Source: Lobulomyces angularis (lineage: Eukaryota; Chytridiomycota; Chytridiomycetes; Lobulomycetales; Lobulomycetaceae). From it: a stretch of 15,335 nucleotides of DNA. Below, piece by piece: positions 1 through 7,681 of the stretch; position 1 is the first letter of the stretch, and each line of letters starts with the position of its first letter. Both the position numbers and the translations under genes were made by a program. The stretch spans positions 3,568-18,902 of the forward strand of contig JADHYX010000419.1 of the NCBI GenBank assembly GCA_027604685.1. Reading direction: 5' to 3'. Under the pieces are notes generated by a model, which was not told the DNA's origin, ran no database searches, and saw only the letters and a list, made by a program, of their open reading frames with translations.

Positions 1-19
1 ACCGAATATAAAAAAGTAT

Positions 20-2378
20 ATGAAAAAAATATTAAATTTACTTACTTTACTATCATTAATAACTCTCGTCTTTGGCAATGAAAAAAAAGTAACAAAAGAG
101 GATGAAACTGACTTAATAATAGGAATTGATCTGGGAACAACTTACAGGTTTTAAAATAAACCTTTTTTTATTTTTTTTTTATTTTTTGTTTTTATATCGT
201 TAATTTTTTTTTTTTTTATTGGGTTTTCATATACATTAATTTTTTTTTTATTTTTTTATTTTTAGTTGTGTTGGAGTTTATCAAAATTCTCGTGTCGAAA
301 TTATTGCTAATGAACAGGGTCATCGCATTACACCTTCATATGTTGCTTTTACAGCTGGTAAAAAATAAAATAAATTAATTATTTTTTTTTTTTGTCTAAA
401 AACTTTTTTTTTTTTTTAGAGGGAGAAAGGTTAGTAGGGGATGCAGCAAAAAATCAAGCACCGCTCAACCCATACAATACGATATTTGATGCAAAACGAC
501 TGATCGGTAGAGATTTTGAAGATAAAAATGTGCAAGCCGATCTAAAACATTTTCCTTTTACGGTTAAGGAAAAAAAAGGAAAACCCATCATCCAAGTTGA
601 AATCAAGGGATCAAAAAAAAATTTGACCCCTGAAGAAGTGTCTGCTATGATTTTAGCTAAAATGAAGGCTGTTGCTGAAGCGTATTTGGGGTATAAAGTT
701 ACCCATGCCGGTATTTCATAAAAAAAAAATTTTTTTTTTTATAGTTTTTTTAGTTGTCACTGTCCCTGCTTATTTTAATGATAATCAACGTCAAGCAACT
801 AAAGATGCTGGTACAATTGCCGGCTTAACTATATCTCGTATTCTAAACGAACCAACTGCCGCTGCGATTGCTTATGGTTTGGACAAAATGGACGGCGAAC
901 AGAATGTTTTGGTGTACGATTTGGGAGGCGGTACCTTTGATGTATCCCTATTGGTAATTGACGATGGGGTCTTTGAAGTTTTAGCGACTGGGGGAGACAC
1001 TCACTTGGGTGGTGAAGATTTCGATAACAGAGTTATTGAACATTTTGTCAAACTCTTTAAAAAAAAGCATTCAAAAGATGTTTCAAAAGATATGAAAGCA
1101 TTAGGAAAATTAAAAAGAGAAGTAGAAAAAGCTAAACGTGCACTTTCATCTCAAATGTCAGTAAGAGTTGAAATTGAATCTTTCATGGATGGTATAGATC
1201 TTTCCGAAACTTTGACCAGAGCCAAATTTGAAGAATTAAACATGGATCTGTTTAAAAAAACCATCAAACCTGTTGAAAACGTTTTAAGAGATTCTGGTTT
1301 AAGCAAAGGTGACATCAATGAAATAGTTTTAGTCGGCGGCTCCACACGTATACCCAAAGTTGTTAAGTTGTTGGAAGAGTTTTTTAATGGAAAAAAAGCT
1401 AGTACTGCTATTAACCCTGACGAAGCTGTCGCTTATGGCGCCGCTGTACAAGGCGGGATTTTGGGAAACGGACTTAAGGAAGATCGTAGGTTAAATCAGT
1501 GTGTTGTCTTGGACTTGAATCCTTTAACTCTTGGAATTGAACTTGACGGAGGTAATGATACTTTTTTTTATTTTAATTTAACTTTTTACAAAAAAAATTA
1601 AATAATTTTTTTTTTTTTTTTAAAAGGTGTAATGTCAAAATTAATTCCAAGAAATTCACAAATTCCAACAAAAAAATCACAAATATTTTCTACAGCAAGT
1701 GATAACCAAGTATCAGTTTTAACGAAGGTATACGAAGGAGAAAGACCAATGACCAAAGACAACAACCTTTTAGGAACATTTGAACTAACAGGAATCTCAC
1801 CAGCACCACAGGGAATACCACAAATCGAAGTTACGTTTGAAATTGACGTCAACGGTATTTTAAAAGTTTCAGCTGTTGACAAGGCTTCAGGAAATTCAGA
1901 ATCCATCACTATCAATAACGAAAAAGGCAGACTGACGGAATTAGAAATTGAAAAAATGCTAGAAGAAGCCAAGGAGTTTGAAGAACAAGATAAAATTTTT
2001 AAAGAATTGGTCGATGCTAAAAATGACCTAGAAATTTTTATTAAGGATTTAAAAATTTCTTTAGATGATGACGATTCTGAATTAAGTAAGCAATAAAAAA
2101 AAAAAAAAAAATTAAAAAAAAAAATAAAATAATTTAATTTTAATTTTAAAACCCTTTTTCGTTTTGCAGGTTTACATTTAATCAAACTAGACAAAAAAAA
2201 ATTTTTTTTTGACCTTTTAAACAAAAAATCAAACTGGCTAAAAAAAAATACTGATACCTCAAACACTGATTTCTTCAATCTAAACCCTACCGATTTTGTT
2301 AATCAAAAATTAGAAATTCTATCCCATCTTCCTCATACAGATGATGATGATTCTACCTCTATCCATGACGAATTATAA
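20..2378 (+). CDS. KAR2: ER Hsp70 chaperone BiP, copy 1 (six exons)
   Basis: Exons 20-147, 266-357, 420-710, 754-1551, 1627-2085 and 2170-2378 join in frame to 658 residues, the usual BiP length. All introns are GT..AG. Residues 1-20 form a signal peptide (Lys-Lys, then a Leu-rich core). The ATPase domain has all three Hsp70 signatures: IDLGTTYS (about 36-43), [14 protein letters not shown] and [13 protein letters not shown]. The substrate domain starts around the [13 protein letters not shown] segment, and the protein ends in HDEL, the ER retrieval signal. Family knowledge: an ATP-driven chaperone of the ER lumen that serves translocation, folding and the unfolded protein response. The C-terminal lid is more divergent and acidic than in copy 2. 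The ATG is chosen because it gives the signal peptide. The promoter lies mostly outside the window. Confidence 0.96.
711..753 (+). other. BiP copy 1 intron 3 with two in-phase acceptors
   Basis: This 43-nt intron has two possible 3' ends, TAG at 744 and TAG at 753, nine bases apart. Using the first would add three residues (Phe-Leu-Val) without a stop. The Hsp70 alignment ([11 protein letters not shown]) supports the second. The matching intron of copy 2 (4348-4389) also has a double TAG, but there the spacing is ten bases and would shift the frame. Confidence 0.75.
996..1264 (+). repeat. Near-identical BiP tract, copy 1 arm (gene conversion)
   Basis: This tract matches the reverse complement of 3837-4105 at 268 of 269 bases by eye; the only difference is at 1196. 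It encodes the ATPase-domain segment from [13 protein letters not shown] to about FKKTI. Just outside both ends, third codon positions differ often. Confidence 0.9.
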
Positions 2379-2773
2379 AAAATAATTTATATAGTTTTTT
2401 TTTTTTTCTTGTTTTTGTTTTAATTTATTTTAAATACATTTTTTCTTCCTTTTTTAATTTTTTAAATACATAATTATATAACAATTTTTTTTTTTTTTTT
2501 TATTAATAATTTAACAACAAACTTTTTGTTTTTCAACAATCTTACCGTCATGCCAAAAAAAAAAAAATAAAATAAAGTATTCTTTGCAAGCTTTGAAGAT
2601 AAAAAAAAATTTTTTTTATTTTTTTTTTTTTTAATATTATATTATTTTTTATTATAAATTAACAGGGAGAGAGAGAACAGATAAAAAAAAAAGAAAAACA
2701 AACCAATATAAAAAAAAATAAAATAATAAAAAAAAAAAAAAAAAAGGAAAACATGTTTCATAAAAAAAATTTT
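2379..2773. other. Intergenic region between convergent BiP genes
   Basis: About 395 bases hold the 3' ends of both BiP transcripts. The region is almost all A/T runs with many AATAAA-like stretches on both strands, so single poly(A) signals cannot be picked out. A short purine tract (GGGAGAGAGAGAACAG) lies near 2666-2681. No gene was seen. Confidence 0.6.
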
Positions 2774-5009
2774 TTATAATTCATCATGATCTTCAGGTTC
2801 AGCACTACCACCACTACCACCAGCACTTTCATATAGTTTACTAGTGATTGGATTAACGACATTTTCTAATTCAGACTTTTGTTCTTCTAAATCTTCTTTT
2901 GTAGCAGTTTGTCCGTTACTATCAAGCCAGTCAGATTTTTCTTTAAGTGCATCTAAAATAGTTTTTTTATCTTCTTCTGCGATTTTGGCACCTATCCAAA
3001 AAAAAATATATAAGTAAAATAAAATAAAAAATTTTAAAAATCTTACCCAATTGTGAATCATCATTAACTGAATTTTTAATACTATAAATATAATTTTCTA
3101 AGGCGTTTTTAGCTTCAATTCTTTCCTTCAAAATTCTATCTTCATCTTCAAATTGTTCAGCTTCTCTGATCATACGTTCAATATCTTCCTCTGAAAGTCT
3201 TCCTTTGTCGTTGTTAATAGTGATAGATTCTGAAACACCAGTTCCTTTATCAGAAGCAGAAACTCTCAAAATACCGTTTACATCAATTTCAAATGAAACT
3301 TCAATTTGTGGAACTCCTCTTGGTGCTGGTGGAATTTTGGTTAATTCAAATTTGCCTAAAAGATTGTTGTCTTTGGTCATTGGTCTTTCTCCTTCGAAAA
3401 CTTGGATTAATACCACTGGTTGATTATCAGCGGCAGTAGAGAAAATTTGTGATTTTTTGGTTGGGATTTGTGAATTTCTAGGAATCAGTTTAGTCATGAC
3501 ACCTATAGGTAAAAAAAATTTAATTTAAAAAAAAATATAAAAAAATTTTTACCTCCAGTGGTTTCAATACCAAGAGTCAATGGGTTAACATCTAATAGTA
3601 CCATTTCATTCAATTTGGCATCATCACCAGTGTTTGATAAAATACCACCTTGTACAGCAGCACCGTATGCAACAGCTTCATCAGGGTTAATTCCTTTACT
3701 TGCTTTCTTTCCATTGAAAAAGTCTTCTAACAATTTTACTACTTTTGGAATACGTGTAGAACCACCAACTAAAACAATGTCATTGATGTCACCTTTGCTT
3801 AAACCAGAATCTTTTAATACTTTTTCAACTGGTTTAATGGTTTTTTTAAACAGATCCATGTTTAATTCTTCAAATTTGGCTCTGGTCAAAGTTTCGGAAA
3901 GATCAATACCATCCATGAAAGATTCAATTTCAACTCTTACTGACATTTGAGATGAAAGTGCACGTTTAGCTTTTTCTACTTCTCTTTTTAATTTTCCTAA
4001 TGCTTTCATATCTTTTGAAACATCTTTTGAATGCTTTTTTTTAAAGAGTTTGACAAAATGTTCAATAACTCTGTTATCGAAATCTTCACCACCCAAGTGA
4101 GTGTCACCAGAGGTCGCCAATACTTCGAAAACACCCTCATCGATGGTTAATAGGGAAACATCAAAAGTACCACCTCCCAAATCGTACACAAGAATGTTCT
4201 TTTCACCATCAGTTTTGTCCAATCCGTATGCAATAGCAGCGGCAGTTGGTTCGTTAATGATACGAGCAATAGTTAAACCAGCAATTGTACCAGCATCTTT
4301 AGTCGCTTGACGTTGATTATCATTAAAATAAGCAGGCACAGTGACGACTAAAAAAAACTATAAAAAAAAATTTTTTTATATGGAATTACCAGCATGGGTA
4401 ACTTTATGTCCTAAAAAGTTTTCAGCTACTTCCTTCATTTTACCAAGAATCATGGCAGAGATTTCTTCAGGACTGAAAGTTTTTTTGGTACCTTTCTTAA
4501 TTTCGATTTCAATAGCAGGTTTTCCACCTTTATCGACAACTTTGAATGGGAAATGTTTCATATCAGCTTTAACATCCTTATCAGAAAATTCTCTTCCGAT
4601 TAAACGTTTAGCATCAAAAACGGTGTTGTAAGGATTCAATGGAGCTTGATTTTTTGCGGCATCTCCAACTAATCTTTCACCATCTTAAAAAAAAAAACAT
4701 TAACTTTTTTTTTTTAAAATTTTTATTCGTTACCAGCGGTAAAGGCAACATAAGAGGGAGTAATACGATGACCTTGATCATTGGCAATAATATCAACACG
4801 GGAATTTTGATAAACACCAACACAACTATAATAGAGAAGAAAAAAAAAAAAGTTTAAAAAGAAAAAAAAAAAAGAGTTTACCTGTAAGTAGTTCCTAAAT
4901 CGATACCAATGATCACACCGGTAGATTCTTGTTTATTAGGTTCTTCAGCATCTGCAAAAGCAAGTGCGATCAAACAAAGTAGGGTAAAGTATTTGAAAAA
5001 TTTATTCAT
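2774..5009 (-). CDS. KAR2: ER Hsp70 chaperone BiP, copy 2 (six exons)
   Basis: Exons in gene order are 4882-5009, 4734-4825, 4390-4683, 3553-4347, 3047-3502 and 2774-2991. They give 660 residues with five GT..AG introns at the same positions and phases as copy 1. The first ~20 residues are a signal peptide (MNKFFKYF, then a hydrophobic core ending AFA). [22 protein letters not shown] and [13 protein letters not shown] are present. The lid is conventional ([20 protein letters not shown]), then a Gly/Ser-rich linker and a terminal HDEL. This copy is closer to the family consensus than copy 1 and is probably the main BiP. It acts in the ER lumen as an ATP-dependent chaperone. Its upstream DNA (5148-5300) carries a TATA box, CCAAT and CCACG, consistent with a stress-responsive promoter (inference). 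Confidence 0.97.
3837..4105 (-). repeat. Near-identical BiP tract, copy 2 arm (gene conversion)
   Basis: Inverted partner of 996-1264, lying inside exon 4 of BiP copy 2. Together the arms form a long inverted repeat about 2.6 kb apart. Confidence 0.9.
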
Positions 5010-5147
5010 CTTCTTTTATTGATGTATGTAAAAAATTATGAAGGTTTTTTGATTTAAAAAAAAATTAATAAAATGAAAAAAAAAAAAAAAGGATATATTT
5101 TTTATAATGGTTATTTTTTTTTTTTATAATTTTCAATTTTTTTTTTA

Positions 5148-5157
5148 CCTTTTTATA
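5148..5157 (-). promoter_or_regulatory. TATA box of BiP copy 2
   Basis: Read on the minus strand this is TATAAAAAGG, about 140 bases upstream of the BiP copy 2 start codon and just downstream of the GC-rich patch. Position and sequence fit a core promoter, but the many A/T runs here make a chance match possible. Confidence 0.5.
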
Positions 5158-5169
5158 ACAGCAAAAAAG

Positions 5170-5300
5170 ATTTCTTGTGTCGCAAAGAAAATTTGTTGTC
5201 CAAAGTGTTGTAAGGCAAACCGAGGTGCTTTCGACATCTAATTGGTCAGAATTCCCGTGGCGCAGTCTCTGGGGCACGCATTGCGCTGCCATGGCGCGGT
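5170..5300 (-). promoter_or_regulatory. GC-rich patch upstream of BiP copy 2, likely upstream regulatory region
   Basis: Roughly half G+C in a region otherwise mostly A/T. On the gene strand it carries CCACG (5256-5260) and CCAAT (5241-5245), separated by ten bases. Mammalian ER-stress elements combine CCAAT and CCACG (CCAAT-N9-CCACG), but here the order is reversed and the spacing is ten, so this is only reminiscent. Open frames cross the patch on both strands (62 codons at 5177-5365 plus, 86 at 5065-5325 minus), but neither resembles a known protein. A short transcribed RNA or an exon is an alternative. Confidence 0.45.
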
Positions 5301-5330
5301 ATATCATTTCAAATAAATGTATCACTTATA

Positions 5331-5353
5331 TATATCCATTTGTGATGGATATA
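5331..5353. repeat. Perfect 9-bp hairpin
   Basis: TATATCCAT (5331-5339) and ATGGATATA (5345-5353) are perfect inverted arms around a five-base loop. It lies at the upstream edge of the GC-rich patch. It could be a protein-binding palindrome or an RNA stem; no function is shown. Confidence 0.6.
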
Positions 5354-5572
5354 AATGCATCCTAGCTATATAAGATAAAATCTTCGTTGAAATTACAAGA
5401 AGGCAAAACCAATCTTATTTTTAAATTACAATTTAAAAAAAATAATTATTAAAAAACAAAACCAAAAATAAAGAGTTATTTTATATATTTTATCAAAAAG
5501 GCAGCAAAGCATTTTAATGAAAAAATTGACCTTTCATAATGTCTAAAAAGACTATTTAGGTTCATTGTTCAT
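5354..5572. other. AT-rich spacer, nothing recognised
   Basis: About 220 bases between the hairpin and a possible decayed reading frame. No RNA gene, motif or open frame was recognised. Confidence 0.5.
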
Positions 5573-5908
5573 TCAGTGCATTTGTTGTTCAGCAGTGCCC
5601 AAGTTTTCATGATCTGGAAAATTCAGTTTGTTATTAAACTTATCCTCAAGCTGATTGTGGGCCTTGTGAGACTGCATATTCGAGTTAGTAAATATAGAAT
5701 CCATAATGTGATGCCGATTTTGACTCAGAATTTGTGTATCACCGTTAATTGTATGGATTTATATTTCACTACTCATAATAAAATCAATTGTAATAAAAAC
5801 ATGCAAGTTTGAGATTAAATATGTTGTTTTTCCATTGCACATTGATTTTTCTATGGATTGAGTGAGAATATTTTTTACCACCTTATAATGTTGCATTTTG
5901 CAAGTGTT
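5573..5908 (-). pseudogene. Possible decayed gene, Gln/Asn/His-rich
   Basis: One minus-strand frame runs for 111 sense codons apart from an internal TAA at 5759-5761, and ends at TGA 5573-5575. The downstream half reads like protein (for example SHKAHNQLEDKFNNKLNF and DHENLGTAEQQMH), and its codons are not driven by A/T runs, unlike the surrounding spacer. No ATG opens the upstream half. I do not recognise the family. It may be a broken gene, a terminal exon of an unannotated gene, or chance. A 78-codon frame on the plus strand here (5576-5812) looks like its shadow. Confidence 0.3.
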
Positions 5909-5930
5909 TCATATTTGCATTTGGGTTTCC

Positions 5931-6381
5931 AAATCCGATTGAAACATACATACATTTGTAGCAGCTAGAAACTTTAATCATCAATTATCTACTTCTAATC
6001 CAGTTCTTCAATGCATGCAATTGATAGGAAAGTAAATCATTAATTAAATGTGCATTTTCAAAATTGGCAATGTAATTAATATTTTAAAAACTTGCTCAGT
6101 ACTTGAAATCTGTGGTTTCCTTGTTATCAAAAGAATTAGTATAAAATAATGTTAATATTCAATTTTATCAATTTAATTCTTGAATAATTTAAGTAGGTTA
6201 CAATGGATAATAGTTGGGAATTTTTACAATTATTTAGCTTCAACGAATCTATTCTTAATATCTTTTTTACACCGACAGATAGATAAAATAGGTTAGATAG
6301 ATATTTTGGGATAGCAAAGAAGGTTTTTTTTGAATGTTGGTTATATTTATATTAAAAAAAAAAAAATTGCAATATAATTAA
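5931..6381. other. Spacer downstream of the HSP12-like gene
   Basis: About 450 bases with fewer homopolymers than the BiP introns. It includes the 3' end of the HSP12-like transcript. No gene, RNA or repeat was recognised. Confidence 0.5.
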
Positions 6382-6750
6382 CTATCTTAATAAGCTATCA
6401 CTATTTTTATTGGAATTAGCAGAATTTTTTGAATAATCTTTAACATTATTTGCTTTGTCAGCAACATAGTCTTTTGCACCTTCTAGGTTTTCCTTTACTT
6501 TAGTGGTGATTGGTTTACCTTCAGTTGCTGATTGAATTTTATCGTTTGCTTGTTCAGATTTTTCAGAAAAGAAACCTTTTGTTTGGTCAGCAGCACTGTC
6601 TTTCTTATCTTTGGTAGTAGAAATACCTTCATCTAATTTATCACCAGCAGTTTTTGATTGCTCAGGCATAACAGTGTTTTTAACTTTGTTGTAAGCATCA
6701 CTTGCTGTTTGAGAAATTTGTTCAGTAATTGTTTGATCGGATTTTGTCAT
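6382..6750 (-). CDS. HSP9/HSP12-like small hydrophilic stress protein
   Basis: A single-exon frame of 122 residues. The protein is very hydrophilic, rich in Lys, Asp, Ser, Thr, Ala and Gln, with no Cys or Trp and no membrane segment. Segments such as TVMPEQSKTAGDKLDEG and DYVADKANNVKDYS recall the PxxQKSxxxxxxDK pattern of fungal HSP9/HSP12 proteins and, more loosely, LEA proteins. Yeast Hsp12 is a stress-induced, largely unfolded cytosolic protein that folds into helices on membranes; a similar role here is inferred. The family is about 80-120 residues, so the length fits. The ATG at 6750 is the first in frame and follows an A/T-rich leader. No heat-shock element was identified with confidence. 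Confidence 0.65.
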   Translation of the reverse strand: MTKSDQTITEQISQTASDAYNKVKNTVMPEQSKTAGDKLDEGISTTKDKKDSAADQTKGFFSEKSEQANDKIQSATEGKPITTKVKENLEGAKDYVADKANNVKDYSKNSANSNKNSDSLLR

Positions 6751-7345
6751 TGTTTTTTTATTTAATTTTTATTTAAATTTAATTAATTGTTTTTTTTGAT
6801 ATTAAAAAAAAAAAAAGTTAAAATTTCATCCTTTTTATATTAAAAAAAAAAAATTTTTTTTTCTTTATTCTAAAATTTGTACACTATTGTGAATAGGACA
6901 CCAATTAAATAAAATATTAATATGTATCCAAAGTTTCTTTATTTGTATTTACGGTAAAATTTCAATTTTTGTTATATCATTATGTCTTCAACAAAAATTT
7001 TGTAATTTAATTCGATTACTAATTAACAAACCGGATTCATTAAAGAAATTTAAGTTATGTTTGTGACTACACCAAAAATCAAAAATTTGTTATTGAACCG
7101 AGCAAACCCATAATTCTTTATGAATAATTTAAGCAGTGTAATGTATACTGGTGGAAGTGTTTGACTTTCAGATGTTAGAGAGATTTTAAATTTTTTTTTT
7201 TAAATTTTTTTTTTTTTAATATAATCAACTATGAAATATTGTCAATTCTTCAATAAGCCCTTACAAATTATAATTTTTGTGAAATGACATCACTGATCCC
7301 TTTGTAATAATAGTGATATATATTCAAAAAAAGCAAATGAGTTGC
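6751..7345. other. Upstream region of the HSP12-like gene
   Basis: About 600 bases that should hold the promoter of the minus-strand HSP12-like gene. The first ~110 bases are A/T runs, and the rest is mixed sequence. No TATA, heat-shock or CCCCT element stands out. No open frame was found. Confidence 0.5.
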
Positions 7346-7440
7346 TCTTATGTCATTTACAATTCAGTGCCCTTATGTCAATTAAAATTCAACAACCTTT
7401 TGTCAATTATCATTTATTTGCCTTTAACTTTCTAAAAGTC
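7346..7440. repeat. Degenerate tandem repeat, 25-bp period
   Basis: About 3.8 units starting at 7346, 7371, 7396 and 7421. The shared core is CCTTATGTCAATTA-like, with TGTCA recurring at exactly 25-base steps (7351, 7376, 7401). The fourth unit keeps only CCTTTAA. It is noncoding and downstream of the LRR gene. Confidence 0.75.
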
Positions 7441-7681
7441 TTGTGTTTTACTGATTTAAAATATATTTTTAAGAAAAGTGTGAAAGTTATTAAAGAAAAA
7501 AAAATTGCTGATTGATATCGTTATTGCAAATTTTATTTATTAAAGCATAAAAAGTAACTCAATGAAAAAGGTTTAATAAAACCTTATAAACCAAATAATA
7601 ATAAGAAAGATTATTAAAGATTAATTTGATCTTCTTTAATGATATTATGTATAGAGCTAGTATTATAAAATAGTAAAAAAA
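7441..7681. other. 3' flank of the LRR gene
   Basis: About 240 AT-rich bases that would contain the 3' untranslated end of the minus-strand LRR gene. No other feature was seen. Confidence 0.5.

Noticed and set aside
3558..3950. Long open frame opposite BiP copy 2 exon 4 (130 codons), with similar ones at 1151-1357, 1598-2278, 3205-3423 and 4101-4310
   Set aside because: They are complementary shadows of strongly conserved Hsp70 exons and look alike only because the BiP genes are alike.
5241..5260. Canonical ER-stress element
   Set aside because: CCAAT and CCACG are in the reverse order with ten rather than nine bases between them, so only a general resemblance is claimed.
5200..5300. tRNA, 5S rRNA or spliceosomal RNA in the GC-rich patch
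   Set aside because: A TGGCGCAGT stretch looks like a tRNA A box, but no cloverleaf pairing or B box follows, and it does not match 5S, U1 or U6 as I know them.
7346..7440. CRISPR array
   Set aside because: Units are contiguous and degenerate with no unique spacers, in a eukaryotic sequence.
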